A stretch of DNA of 37,997 nucleotides, from the IMG/VR virus record IMGVR_UViG_3300010885_024818, positions 1 through 37,997 of that record, one strand, 5' to 3'. Every line of letters starts with the position of its first letter. Position 1 is the stretch's first letter. The position numbers and the translations under genes were made by a program. Shown piece by piece: positions 23,566 to 31,699 of the stretch. The notes under the pieces were generated by a model. That model ran no database searches. It was not told the DNA's origin and saw nothing but the letters and a program-made list of their open reading frames with translations. This stretch comes from a virus.

Positions 23566-25415
23566 GCTGTCTCCTGTAGGTTGTCGGCGGGGGCGCCGTA
23601 AAGGTGGCCCCACGATGAGCCGGTAGCGATCTCTGCATCTGCCTCTATAGGCACACCGTTGAAGGTGCTTGTCATTACGGCCTGTACTTCACGGGCCATC
23701 TCCTGCGCCTCTTTCACGGGCGCACTGAGTAGTGCCTCGTCATGGATCACCATCCGTAACGCGCCGATCAGGCCACGGTCGGCTAGATCGACAACGGCTT
23801 GCGCCATCAGGTCGCGGGCCGTGGACTGGACGACATAGTTCGTCGCCGCGTATAGACGGTCTTTGTCTAATGGCAGGTGTCGTCCTGCCGGGGTGACCAC
23901 TTCACGCGCCCCAAACTCTGCGCGTCGTTGCAGGGCGCTCGCCCATTTCGCTACACCGGGGAAGGTCGTATCGAATGCGCGAATAGCGTCAGTCACATCG
24001 GCTAACGGTGCGCCGGTCTGTCGGCTGATCGTTGCCGCACCGCCGCCGTAGCAGCGACCAAACACGACACCCTTAGCGAGTTGCCGGTGCCGTTTCGTGT
24101 AGCCCTCGCCAAAGATGGCCCGCGCTGTCTGTGCATGCAGGTCACCTCCGGCGGCGATAGCGGCGCGTAGCGTCGGATCACCGCAGAGGGCAGCAAGTAC
24201 GCGCACCTCTACAGAGGAGAAGTCAACAGAGACGAACACCTCTCCCGGCTCTGCCAGAATGGCTCGCCGTATCTGCCAGTCCCCGGCGGGCAACTGTTGC
24301 AACGCTGGACGACTAACGCTCATTCGCGCCGTGCGTGCGCCTAACGTGTTTATGCTCGGATGGATACGTCCGGCATCGTCGGCGACCTCTAGGAACCCAT
24401 CGGCATAGGTGACCGCATACTTCCCGGCTCGCTTAGCCTGTACGACAGCAGCGGCGAGCGGATTAGGTAGCCGGGTGCCTAACGGTTTCCAGTCACGATC
24501 AAGATCAGCGAGTGATAAGAGTACGGCGCGATCAACTTTCACAGCACCGCTCGGCGTACGTTCATCTAGCGTCTCGCCCATTGCAGTGAGAGCCTCCGCC
24601 ACTTGGGCGGTACTGTTCACATTCGACACACCGAAATAGCGGGCGGTGGCACTGTAGGACTGGGCATCTTTGAACAGTTGCGCCCGCAGGTTCTGAGTGT
24701 AGGGAACGTCTAGACGTATCCCCGTCGTCTCTACTTGCGAGATGAGAGCGGCTAGCCGGTGCTCAAACTTTGCCAGTTCGGCGAGACGTTCGATCCCGTT
24801 AATGAGTCCCGCTAGTTCATCGTGGAGGCGTCGCGTATAGATCACATCGAGTCCGGCGTACAGGGTGTAGGTCGGCTCTTCAATGTCGATAGCGGCCCAC
24901 CCTGACGCGAGTGTCTGACCCATCGACGCGAACACCTTCGCTAGTCCGGCGGAAGTGTCAGGGGCCGCCGGATCGACGTATACCTCGGCGAGTGCTTTCA
25001 ACCCATGACCGATGCCGCCTTCACTGCGCGTACGCGGGTCTAACAGGTGCGCGAGGATTCGCGTATCTGTCACGCGTGCCCACAGCATCTCTGCATCGGC
25101 TAGCCCGTGATGTGCGAGTACCTGAATGTCATAGTTCGCGTTCTGCATGATCCATTCACGATCTAACTTCAGAGCGTCGCGGATTACCCATGCGAACCGA
25201 TCTACACGAATGTTCCATGCGACCTCGCGTGTACCGAACTGGACGATACGCACGCCATGACCGGGACTGTAAATGTTCAGCCCGGTAGTTTCCGTATCGA
25301 CAGCGACCCGCTGGGCGGAGCGGAGGAATGCCGCGAACCCTGCGAGGTCGGCGTCTGTCTGTGGCGTCACGATGGTGCAGGTCTGTCCGCCGATGGTGTG
25401 TGTCTGTGTAATCAT
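23562..25415 (-). CDS. DNA polymerase I (family A) with 3'-5' exonuclease domain
   Basis: 617 residues from the ATG at 25415 (ATGA overlap with the upstream gene; GAGGACGAGG before it). Exonuclease residues: D40/E42 in VDTETTG, D96 in NANYD, D190 in YAGLDVIYTRR. Polymerase: motif A around D398 (VDFSSVEVR), motif B K448 with F452 (LAKGVVFGRCYGGG), motif C H558-D559-E560 (VIHDEA). All catalytic residues are present, so a proofreading replicative polymerase is expected; a 5' nuclease domain is absent, as usual in phages. F452 corresponds to the position of Taq F667. It lies in one operon with primase-helicase and nucleases. Confidence 0.95.
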   Translation of the reverse strand: MITQTHTIGGQTCTIVTPQTDADLAGFAAFLRSAQRVAVDTETTGLNIYSPGHGVRIVQFGTREVAWNIRVDRFAWVIRDALKLDREWIMQNANYDIQVLAHHGLADAEMLWARVTDTRILAHLLDPRTRSEGGIGHGLKALAEVYVDPAAPDTSAGLAKVFASMGQTLASGWAAIDIEEPTYTLYAGLDVIYTRRLHDELAGLINGIERLAELAKFEHRLAALISQVETTGIRLDVPYTQNLRAQLFKDAQSYSATARYFGVSNVNSTAQVAEALTAMGETLDERTPSGAVKVDRAVLLSLADLDRDWKPLGTRLPNPLAAAVVQAKRAGKYAVTYADGFLEVADDAGRIHPSINTLGARTARMSVSRPALQQLPAGDWQIRRAILAEPGEVFVSVDFSSVEVRVLAALCGDPTLRAAIAAGGDLHAQTARAIFGEGYTKRHRQLAKGVVFGRCYGGGAATISRQTGAPLADVTDAIRAFDTTFPGVAKWASALQRRAEFGAREVVTPAGRHLPLDKDRLYAATNYVVQSTARDLMAQAVVDLADRGLIGALRMVIHDEALLSAPVKEAQEMAREVQAVMTSTFNGVPIEADAEIATGSSWGHLYGAPADNLQETA

Positions 25416-25636
25416 TCCTCGTCCTCCCAACCTGTTTTATCCCTGAATGCAGGGTCGGAACTGAATCCGAATATCTGAGTTTCAGCACCTAGCCGGAGCA
25501 GTTCAGCGATGACAGATTCATCGACGCTTTCTGTCTCCTCGTCGTCGCTGTCATCGGTGGCAGCGCCCCACCATTTATCGCCGACCGTGAATGCAAGATG
25601 CACCGGGCCGATATCGAACATGAGATGTAAAGCCAT
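25412..25636 (-). CDS. small acidic protein between primase and polymerase
   Basis: 74 residues, ATG at 25636 with AAGGCGG upstream, 11 nt after the primase stop and coupled to the polymerase by ATGA. The N-terminus looks like a small beta unit (LHLMFDIGPVHLAFTVGDKWW); the middle is a run of Asp/Glu; the end is acidic. Acidic small proteins next to replication enzymes may be accessory factors or DNA mimics, but nothing here identifies a role. Confidence 0.72.
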   Translation of the reverse strand: MALHLMFDIGPVHLAFTVGDKWWGAATDDSDDEETESVDESVIAELLRLGAETQIFGFSSDPAFRDKTGWEDEE

Positions 25637-25647
25637 CGCGCACCGCC

Positions 25648-28050
25648 TTAGAATCGGATCGGACTATCAGTGATGTTCTGGCCCTCAGCCGGGTAGCCTG
25701 CCCGCAAGATGCTTGCCTTCCGTACTCCGGTGAATACGACTCCGGCGGTGCGCTTATGGCGACTAGCGCCGCGCTCTTCCAGTGCTGACCAGAACGTCTT
25801 ACGCGTCCACTTCTCACGCGTTTGTAGACCTTCAGCGTCTGTCCATTCGCAGTACGCTTCCCACAGTGTTTGTCCTAGAACGAAATCGGTCGGATCACCT
25901 GTGACGGCATAATCATCACCGTCGCTCGTCCCGATGAATCCGGCGAGCGCGTCGGACGTTTCCCGATATTCGCGTGTCCCATCGACAACGGTCGGCGGAT
26001 CACCTAAACCATCGGCGTACCATGTGACAGCACCGGCAACAGCCCATGCAAGAATCCCGGCGGACTCCTCTGCAAGCAGCGTCTCCGCTAGTCGATGATC
26101 GCGCTCATGGGCCGCGAAATAACGATTGAACGGGACTAACTTGACGCGCCTCCACAGCCCTTCATCTTGACCCTTGAACTGGGGTCGGTAGTTCGTGGCG
26201 AGCATCAGCAGGAATGTCGGAGCGAACTCAAAAAACTCGCGCCGCATGAAGCGGGCGGAGATCATGTCGCGCCCCGTGACACGTTTCAGGATCGCCTCAG
26301 CCATCGGGCGCCCACTCTCTCCCTCGCTCGCCATCACTAGCCGCGCACCTTTCAGTGCCGCAATATCGTTAGGGATACCGCCGCTAGACCGATCTTCAAA
26401 AGTGCTGAACGGTGTCGTCGTTGTGTGTTCACGAAAGACCCGTGTCAGTACGTCAGTGAGAACCGATTTACCGTTCGCCCCTGTCCCGTAGAACACGGCG
26501 AAACATTGTTCGGATGTGCTCCCGGTGATCCCGTAACCGATGAGCCTCTGCATGAACTCGGGTAGTGCCGGATCACTGGGGAACACTTCACTGAGGAACT
26601 GTGTCCACCGTGGTGCAGTGGCTGTCGGATCGTAGGCAACATTCACCCGGCGAGTGAGTAGGTAGTCCGCGCTCGGTGGGAGCAGGACGCCGGTTCGTAG
26701 ATTGACGACACCGTTCGTCACCGCGAGCAAGTGTTCGTGTGCGTCGAATGAGTTGATATCGACAGCGACTCCGGCGAGTGCGCCTAACTCTTTCAATGCC
26801 GCATCTAGACCGCGAGAACTGGACACATGAATCCCCCACTTGTTGATCCGGTTACGCGTCGGATCGTCGGGAGCGTTCACCGCATCGCGGAACACTTGGG
26901 AGGCGGCGGCCTGTGCGAGTGTGCGTGTTGTGTCTAACGCGTCAGGACGCCATACGCCACGATCTAGCAGGAAGAATCCGGCCTCCGGCGTGTACCGTAC
27001 GTCGCTACCTGTTGCCCGAATATGTGCGAGCACTCGTCGCGCCTGTCCAAGATCGGAGAAGGTAGAAACGTCGGCGTAACTGACACGCACATCAGCGCCG
27101 GTCTGTGCCGCCGTAACAGCAGCAGCGACCGCCGTATCAAGTGCGGCACTGAACAGGTCGGGAGCGTTTAGACGCCAATCGTTTACGTCTGCTGCTTCCG
27201 GCTGAAGTAGGCACGCCTTCCCGCCGTTGTCGGTGATAGCGAACCGTACGCGTTCCGCGAACTCGCGGCCCGCCGGATCATCATCGCCAACAATGACAGC
27301 CCACCGGCTACCGATCATGCGAACTAGATCAGCGACCGTATCGGAGGCGTCGGCGAGAGCCGCACCGCGCACCGCAACAGCGGTATATCCGGCGGCAACA
27401 GCGGTGAGCGCATCGGATGGCCCTTCGCAGATGATGACTTCATCGCCTGCGCCGTTGCCTTCAAAGTAGGCGACCTTAGACCATGCGGCGCCGGACTCCG
27501 TATTCTTCGCCGACCTCCAGCGCACAGGATCAGTCGGGTCTAGAGCACGCATCTGGTAGCCCCGCGCCATACCCTCTTCATCTAGAAATGGGATGACAAG
27601 GTGACCTGTTGCAGTGTCGGTATCTACTGGCCCTGAGTAGCCGATCTTCAGACGGTCAATGTCGTGATCGGTCAAGCCGAAACGGTTACGCGCATAGTCG
27701 AATGCGTAAGCAGCACCTAGCCCGCCGGTACTGGTAAGGGCGTAGTGGTATCCCTCCAGTTCCCATGCGAGCGCGGCCACATCACTCACCGATGCGGGTA
27801 GGTGTGCTGCTTTCACTTTCACCGGAGCGCCTTTTGTGCTCGGCAGTTCAGCAGCAGACCGGAACCCTAGTGCTGTGATGACGGCAGGGAACTTGCACCC
27901 GGCGCGACAGTTCAACAGCAGACGATCACGCTCTCCCGCGTCGATGCGTAGTGAGGCGTGAGTATCAGCATGAGCGGGGCACCGGGCGACCCATCCATCA
28001 CCTTCAGGTGTTGCAGATAGTCGGGTGAGGAATGTAGCGAACTCGGTCAT
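25648..28050 (-). CDS. primase-helicase (TOPRIM plus D5/SF3 helicase)
   Basis: 800 residues, ATG at 28050 after TAGGAGG. Zinc finger C24xxH27 ... C48xxxC52 comes first, then the TOPRIM core with E209 in IICEGPSDA and D256-D258 in VGDDDPAG. The second half is a D5-type SF3 helicase: Walker A GTGANGKS (522-529), Walker B region LVMASEGE (571-578), sensor N620 in MLATNYRPQF. It primes and unwinds DNA at the phage fork, partnered by the polymerase downstream. The fused layout and length are typical of actinophages. The gene carries a start-associated motif 32 nt upstream and heads the replication operon. Confidence 0.95.
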   Translation of the reverse strand: MTEFATFLTRLSATPEGDGWVARCPAHADTHASLRIDAGERDRLLLNCRAGCKFPAVITALGFRSAAELPSTKGAPVKVKAAHLPASVSDVAALAWELEGYHYALTSTGGLGAAYAFDYARNRFGLTDHDIDRLKIGYSGPVDTDTATGHLVIPFLDEEGMARGYQMRALDPTDPVRWRSAKNTESGAAWSKVAYFEGNGAGDEVIICEGPSDALTAVAAGYTAVAVRGAALADASDTVADLVRMIGSRWAVIVGDDDPAGREFAERVRFAITDNGGKACLLQPEAADVNDWRLNAPDLFSAALDTAVAAAVTAAQTGADVRVSYADVSTFSDLGQARRVLAHIRATGSDVRYTPEAGFFLLDRGVWRPDALDTTRTLAQAAASQVFRDAVNAPDDPTRNRINKWGIHVSSSRGLDAALKELGALAGVAVDINSFDAHEHLLAVTNGVVNLRTGVLLPPSADYLLTRRVNVAYDPTATAPRWTQFLSEVFPSDPALPEFMQRLIGYGITGSTSEQCFAVFYGTGANGKSVLTDVLTRVFREHTTTTPFSTFEDRSSGGIPNDIAALKGARLVMASEGESGRPMAEAILKRVTGRDMISARFMRREFFEFAPTFLLMLATNYRPQFKGQDEGLWRRVKLVPFNRYFAAHERDHRLAETLLAEESAGILAWAVAGAVTWYADGLGDPPTVVDGTREYRETSDALAGFIGTSDGDDYAVTGDPTDFVLGQTLWEAYCEWTDAEGLQTREKWTRKTFWSALEERGASRHKRTAGVVFTGVRKASILRAGYPAEGQNITDSPIRF

Positions 28051-28082
28051 GGTGCCTCCTAGGCGCGTGAAGTGTCATAGTC

Positions 28083-28092
28083 AGAGAGCGCC
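28083..28092 (-). promoter_or_regulatory. GGCGCTCTCT start-associated motif
   Basis: On the minus strand CCCCGGCGCTCTCTGA matches the copy at the left end over 16 bases. The decamer lies 32 nt before the primase-helicase ATG. Confidence 0.65.
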
Positions 28093-28112
28093 GGGGGAGG
28101 AACATCTACCCG

Positions 28113-28451
28113 CTACGGTTCAAGTTTCTGTAGGAGCGTTACAAGGTCGGCGAGTCTCATCACCGCGTACGCCTCACCGACTGGGCGGCGAATACGTTTC
28201 ACGACAGCGATCCCGTACGGGCGTCCCGCGTGCTCGGCTTGCAGGACAGCGCCGTCTAACCCTTCACGCATCGCTGCTTCCCATGACTTCCAGTCTTTCG
28301 CCTGCCACACGGCATCGGCGGCGTGAATGTCGCCCACATCTTTGTGACCCTCTTGCCGTGGCTTATAGGCGCGGGCGTCTAGACGTTCGCGGAGGTAGGC
28401 GAGTACGGCTGTCTCCCACCGGGTGCCGCGTGCTTTCGCCGGATTAGACAT
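28113..28451 (-). CDS. PD-(D/E)XK-type nuclease, resolvase-like
   Basis: 112 residues, ATG at 28451, overlapping the upstream gene by 8 nt. E13 in RWETAV, D38/D41 in KDVGDI and Q50-A-K52 in WQAKDW form the classic E...D...QxK core of PD-(D/E)XK nucleases of the Holliday-junction-resolvase/VRR type. It probably cuts branched DNA made in replication or recombination, before packaging. Length and position near primase fit. I cannot say which subfamily it belongs to. Confidence 0.75.
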   Translation of the reverse strand: MSNPAKARGTRWETAVLAYLRERLDARAYKPRQEGHKDVGDIHAADAVWQAKDWKSWEAAMREGLDGAVLQAEHAGRPYGIAVVKRIRRPVGEAYAVMRLADLVTLLQKLEP

Positions 28452-28641
28452 GGCGTGCCCACATCGTTAACAGGTTGTCGCGTGTCTGTTCCAGTGTCAT
28501 CGACACGGCCCGCGCCACCGGATTATCCTGATCGCAGAAGGCGTCCACACTGTCGGCGCACACTTTCAAGTGTTCGCAGAACTCGCGGATATGGACGTAC
28601 GGTTCACCGTCGATCACTTGCACTGTCGCCAAGTCACTCAC
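28444..28641 (-). CDS. small protein of unknown function
   Basis: 65 residues, GTG at 28641 overlapping the preceding gene by 8 nt. It reads like a small single-domain protein (VQVIDGEPYVHIREFCEHLKVCADS), with helix-rich C-terminal half and three cysteines. The 'EPYVHIREFCEHL' segment has some resemblance to phage DNA-binding or antirepressor N-termini, but too weakly to call. Tight overlaps on both sides support expression. Confidence 0.68.
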   Translation of the reverse strand: MSDLATVQVIDGEPYVHIREFCEHLKVCADSVDAFCDQDNPVARAVSMTLEQTRDNLLTMWARHV

Positions 28642-28819
28642 TGTCTAATCTCCGAATCTCTCCGCCTTGCACAACGAATACGCCGATGGCTACTGCCCAT
28701 CGCGCAACTTCTCGGCCTGACTCGCGGCCCTCTATCCGCAGGTAACCTGTGGCACCTTGTAGGTCGGCGGGGCCGCGTACTTCTGTCCAGTGCCCGTCCT
28801 GCTTATGCCAGATACGCAC
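28634..28819 (-). CDS. small basic protein of unknown function
   Basis: 61 residues, GTG at 28819 with AGGACAG upstream. It has a strand-like N-terminus (MRIWHKQDGHWTEVRG) and a hydrophobic patch (WAVAIGVFVVQGG, about 41-53) that is too short and flanked by charges to be a sure membrane segment. It overlaps the next gene by 8 nt and follows the terminator at 28849-28874, so it probably starts a transcription unit, though no start-associated motif is visible. Confidence 0.6.
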   Translation of the reverse strand: MRIWHKQDGHWTEVRGPADLQGATGYLRIEGRESGREVARWAVAIGVFVVQGGEIRRLDSE

Positions 28820-28848
28820 CGCGCTGTCCTGTCTCTAGAAAGGCGTAA

Positions 28849-28874
28849 GCCCCCGACATTGAGGCGCCGGGGGC
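28849..28874 (-). terminator. hairpin terminator candidate
   Basis: GCCCCCG (28849-28855) and CGGGGGC (28868-28874) form a 7-bp GC stem with a 12-nt loop just after the gene ending at 28882 on the minus strand. It resembles the other terminators of this genome (GCCCCC core), but no T-run follows on the minus strand. Confidence 0.6.
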
Positions 28875-28881
28875 CACGCGT

Positions 28882-29052
28882 TTACTTCTGACTCTTAGGG
28901 ATGAATACGCCGTGAATGTATGCCTCATCCTCCGGCTCAATATCGAACGCTCCACTCACGTCGATGCGTAGCCAATTCCATCCCCACTTGATGAGACGAA
29001 ATAGGCCAACGAATGCGAACGTGAGCGCAACGATCAGAACGACAGCGCCCAT
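28882..29052 (-). CDS. small membrane protein (56 residues)
   Basis: An ATG at 29052 shares its A with the upstream TGA (TGATG), giving a 56-residue protein. An N-terminal hydrophobic segment (VVLIVALTFAFVGLF, about 4-18) is followed by a Trp/Lys/Arg boundary (IKWGWNWLR) and an acidic cytoplasmic or periplasmic tail (DIEPEDEAYIHGVFIPKSQK). Translational coupling, a sensible membrane topology and a terminator after the stop codon support it as a real gene. Function unknown; small membrane proteins in early phage regions can affect superinfection. Confidence 0.72.
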   Translation of the reverse strand: MGAVVLIVALTFAFVGLFRLIKWGWNWLRIDVSGAFDIEPEDEAYIHGVFIPKSQK

Positions 29053-29453
29053 CAGAACGGCGCCTTCTCCGCCGCCTCACTCAGAGCAGCAGCGGCCTTC
29101 TGTACCGCCTCGCTCGGTGCGGCGAATCGTGGCGCCTTCCCGCCCTGCTTAGTTTCGTAAGCGTCAACAGTGACGAGCACCTTCTGTCCGGCGCTGCTCC
29201 GCAACTGATCGACAGGTGCGGCATTGAAGATCAGAACGCTAGTGAACTTTGCGCCGTCACTTACCCGAATAATTTCGGGGCATTCGATAGCCGTCTTAAC
29301 GCCGTATGAGGTCGTGACCTCTTTCGGGCCGCTCACCGTAATGATGAGTGACTCTCCAATATTTTCGGCGAGACGGAAATCATCGCCGCCGCTTAGCGTC
29401 TCTGAGAAGTTGACGATACTTGCCGGTGAATCTCCAAACACATTGAGCGCCAT
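29052..29453 (-). CDS. putative ssDNA-binding protein (OB-like)
   Basis: 133 residues. The ATG at 29453 is chosen over 29483 because AGAGGAG lies upstream and the start-associated motif is then 34 nt away. The middle is beta-rich (ESLIITVSGPKEV, FTSVLIFNAAPVDQLRSS, KVLVTVDAYETKQGGKAPRF) and the last 30 residues are Ala/Glu helix. Genes of this pattern between exonuclease and primase in actinophages are likely single-strand binding or recombination accessory proteins. The assignment rests on pattern and context, not a diagnostic motif. Confidence 0.6.
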   Translation of the reverse strand: MALNVFGDSPASIVNFSETLSGGDDFRLAENIGESLIITVSGPKEVTTSYGVKTAIECPEIIRVSDGAKFTSVLIFNAAPVDQLRSSAGQKVLVTVDAYETKQGGKAPRFAAPSEAVQKAAAALSEAAEKAPF

Positions 29454-29487
29454 TAGGTTGCGCTCCTCTCTCTTAGGGGACATCTAG

Positions 29488-29497
29488 AGAGAGGGCC
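29488..29497 (-). promoter_or_regulatory. GGCCCTCTCT start-associated motif
   Basis: On the minus strand CCCCCGGCCCTCTCT lies 34 nt before the ATG at 29453. It carries C instead of G at the fourth position. It follows the exonuclease terminator, so it belongs to the leader of a new unit. Confidence 0.6.
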
Positions 29498-29529
29498 GGG
29501 GGTCGCATACCTGCCCGCCGATGTGCAAA

Positions 29530-29562
29530 CAAAAAAGCCCCCACCCGGTAACAGGTGAGGGC
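29530..29562 (-). terminator. rho-independent terminator of the exonuclease gene
   Basis: On the minus strand GCCCTCACC (29562-29554) pairs with GGTGGGGGC (29545-29537), eight Watson-Crick pairs and one mismatch, around an 8-nt loop, followed by TTTTTT. This is the clearest intrinsic terminator in the window and lies 15 nt after the exonuclease stop. Confidence 0.9.
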
Positions 29563-29576
29563 GTTTCTGTTGATGC

Positions 29577-30356
29577 TTAGAGAGTGGCGGCACCCTTAGC
29601 GACAGGCTTGCCGACGACAGCCTTCGACGTTGTGGTGTCCCAAGTGAACACGCGCCGCAAGTCTAGGAAGTGGGCGAACACTTCATCGGTGACAGGCACC
29701 TCATAGAGTGCCCATCCTTCAGGTCGCACATGCACGACGACGCCACGATCAGCCTGTGGCTGGAGTAACTGCTCTCCCGTATCGCCGTCCAGCATGTAGT
29801 CCGCATTCTTGTAGGCGGAAAGTTGTAGAGCCACCTCCGCATGAACACCGGACTTAGTTGTCTTATTGTCAACCCAACAGCGTTGCCCTTGAATCTCGGC
29901 GAACGCATCGAACGATCCGGCGTAGCCGTGAGTCTCAGACCACACTGTCTCTTCCGTTCGTAGATACGTCGGCTGAACCGTATCTAGGAAGTCTTGGAAG
30001 TGTTTCTGAAATGGGAGGAGAGCCTCTGATAACTGGCCGACCGACTCGCCTAGACTCATCGCCTCAAAGACGCTATGTGCTGCCGTACCAATATCGGCGG
30101 CGCCTTGCGTGCTACGTCCCGGCGCACGTTTCAAATAGTCGATAGCACCGGCAGGATCACTAGCCGACATCTGGACGAGTGACGGGGCCATCGCTACCGC
30201 AGTTTCGGCGACAACTTTCGACGCCCACGCCTTCAGAAATGGTTTCGGCAACATGCCTAGAACACTGGTAACGCCGGGAACTTTGTCGCCGGTCTTAGGG
30301 TGAATGTAGTAACGCGAACCGCCGCGCTGGAGAGTCGGAATTTTGGGCTGAGTCAT
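29577..30356 (-). CDS. Cas4/RecB-like PD-(D/E)XK exonuclease
   Basis: 259 residues, ATG at 30356. Conserved core: H94 in IGTAAHSVFEA, D150 in AGSFDAFAEI, D163-N-K165 in WVDNKTTKS, Q178 in ALQLSAYKNA. This is the signature of RecB/Cas4-family nucleases that phages use in recombination-dependent replication. The four Cys ligands of Cas4 iron-sulphur clusters are not evident, so it is closer to the plain RecB-like group. The start-associated motif lies 37 nt upstream and an intrinsic terminator follows, so it may be its own transcription unit. Confidence 0.9.
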   Translation of the reverse strand: MTQPKIPTLQRGGSRYYIHPKTGDKVPGVTSVLGMLPKPFLKAWASKVVAETAVAMAPSLVQMSASDPAGAIDYLKRAPGRSTQGAADIGTAAHSVFEAMSLGESVGQLSEALLPFQKHFQDFLDTVQPTYLRTEETVWSETHGYAGSFDAFAEIQGQRCWVDNKTTKSGVHAEVALQLSAYKNADYMLDGDTGEQLLQPQADRGVVVHVRPEGWALYEVPVTDEVFAHFLDLRRVFTWDTTTSKAVVGKPVAKGAATL

Positions 30357-30393
30357 CGACTAGCCTCTCTGTGTAGGTGAGTTAGACACCAAC

Positions 30394-30403
30394 AGAGAGG
30401 GCC
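30394..30403 (-). promoter_or_regulatory. GGCCCTCTCT start-associated motif
   Basis: On the minus strand CCCGGCCCTCTCTG lies 37 nt before the exonuclease ATG, in the 60-bp gap after the gene ending at 30417. Confidence 0.6.
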
Positions 30404-30416
30404 GGGACGTTACCTA

Positions 30417-30974
30417 CTACCCACGTTTACGGGCTAAGACTTGCTGCAACTCTTTCACCCGCACCGCTGCCGCTTCGATCATCACATCGACAACTTGCAG
30501 AGTGAGAAGATCAGCACCGTCTAGGTCTATACGATCCAGCAGCACTCGCGCCGCCGTCGCCGCTTTCGCCGGATCAGGACTACTCGCATCGCCGAACACT
30601 GCCGACAGGACGACGCTACGTTCGCTCCGATTCTTCACGGCCTCTTCCACAGCCGTCGTAGGACGTAGCCCTAGACGTGTCACATCGGCGGCGTCCAAAT
30701 ATTCGCGCAACACTTCACCGACGTGATACCGCATCGCGGCGGCAACCCTGTTCCGTTCAGCGCGTGGCGCCGCCTCACCGTAGATACTGCCGATCCATTG
30801 ACGGTATGCGTAGGAGCGGCCTAGATAGTCAGGCTCTCCATCGTTGCCGGTGAAATGGCGGGCGCGAGTATCGACAACGATTCGCGCCGCCTCCCGGTAG
30901 TCGTGTGTTTCCCCCGCTAGTCCGCCCCGAATGAGGGGGACTACCTTTCTCGCGGTTTTCTCTAGTGTGTTCAT
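30417..30974 (-). CDS. helical protein of unknown function
   Basis: 185 residues, ATG at 30974 with TAGGAAC upstream. It is strongly helical and rich in Ala, Arg and Val, with MRYHVGEVLREYLD near residues 81-94 and alternating charge through the C-terminal coil (AAAVRVKELQQVLARKRG). No DNA-binding or catalytic motif is clear. The 36-bp gap after the dNMP kinase suggests co-transcription with it. Possible replication accessory protein, unproven. Confidence 0.72.
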   Translation of the reverse strand: MNTLEKTARKVVPLIRGGLAGETHDYREAARIVVDTRARHFTGNDGEPDYLGRSYAYRQWIGSIYGEAAPRAERNRVAAAMRYHVGEVLREYLDAADVTRLGLRPTTAVEEAVKNRSERSVVLSAVFGDASSPDPAKAATAARVLLDRIDLDGADLLTLQVVDVMIEAAAVRVKELQQVLARKRG

Positions 30975-31010
30975 GTTCCTAGAGTACAGCCGTGGGGCGT
31001 CTAACGCTAA

Positions 31011-31589
31011 CTACAGATCAAGGTCAGTTAAGAGCCGATTAAGGAATCTTTGAACGCCTGCGCCTGAAGGGTCGTTATAAACCGTGTAGGAACACAACTC
31101 TGATAATGCACCCGTTTGGGCTAACGCTTCCGTAATGTGAGCATCTGCCGTATCTGTCGTCAACCCGTCGCGGCGCACCTCCACAAAGATGCCGCCCGCA
31201 TCGCGGATCGCTTGCACCTCAGCGTGCATCCGTACATCAGTGATCACCACCGGCATACCTAAAGTTCGGAAGTCTGCGGCGGCCTCCATCACAGGACGTA
31301 ACCACACGTTTGCATCAAGGGCACGCGCCGCCATGCCGCACGTCTGCAAGGCCCGACGAATCTCGGGGTGAACTTTCGCCCGATCCCATCCGACCGACGC
31401 GACAAGATCAGACACACGCAAAGAGCCATGCCCGACAAACGGATCAGCATCTAACACAAACTCGCGGACACGATCAGCGAACGCTAACCGGGTGAAACCG
31501 ATCTGCCTGATCAGAGCGTTAGCGGTGAAATCTTTCCCCGAACCTTTCCGACCGATCAGACCTAGCAGCGGGGCAGAATCTGGATACAT
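31011..31589 (-). CDS. deoxynucleoside monophosphate kinase
   Basis: 192 residues, ATG at 31589 after GAGGAG. P-loop GRKGSGKD at 13-20, then WDRAK...PEIRRALQTCGMAAR (about 69-90), DANVWLRPV near residues 93-101 and the ITDVRMHAEVQAIRDAGG segment typical of phage dNMP kinases that supply dNTP precursors. Length matches the family. It is the first leftward gene from the divergent region at 31590-31699 and carries the start-associated motif 35 nt upstream. Confidence 0.9.
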   Translation of the reverse strand: MYPDSAPLLGLIGRKGSGKDFTANALIRQIGFTRLAFADRVREFVLDADPFVGHGSLRVSDLVASVGWDRAKVHPEIRRALQTCGMAARALDANVWLRPVMEAAADFRTLGMPVVITDVRMHAEVQAIRDAGGIFVEVRRDGLTTDTADAHITEALAQTGALSELCSYTVYNDPSGAGVQRFLNRLLTDLDL

Positions 31590-31624
31590 GGGAACTCCTC
31601 AAGGTAGACATCGGGAACACCCGT

Positions 31625-31634
31625 AGAGAGCGCC
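31625..31634 (-). promoter_or_regulatory. GGCGCTCTCT start-associated motif
   Basis: On the minus strand TAGGCGCTCTCTA lies 35 nt before the kinase ATG in the intergenic region shared with the rightward integrase gene. Confidence 0.62.
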
Positions 31635-31663
31635 TACAGCCGTCCCGCTACCCATCTACACTG

Positions 31664-31699
31664 TTAGGTAAGTTCGTGCAGGCGTAGTAACCTAAAAGT
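31664..31699 (+). promoter_or_regulatory. integrase promoter, apparently leaderless, with inverted repeat
   Basis: TAACCT (31688-31693) is a plausible -10 hexamer and lies exactly 6 nt before the integrase GTG at 31700, the same spacing as in the right-arm promoters. There is no Shine-Dalgarno sequence before the GTG. TTAGGT (31664-31669) and ACCTAA (31690-31695) form an inverted repeat that covers the -35 and -10 regions, suggesting an operator. A -35 match is weak. Confidence 0.5.

Noticed and set aside
28025-28447. 140-codon + strand open frame opposite the nuclease gene
   Set aside because: Arg-rich shadow translation antisense to a PD-(D/E)XK nuclease with a recognisable active site.
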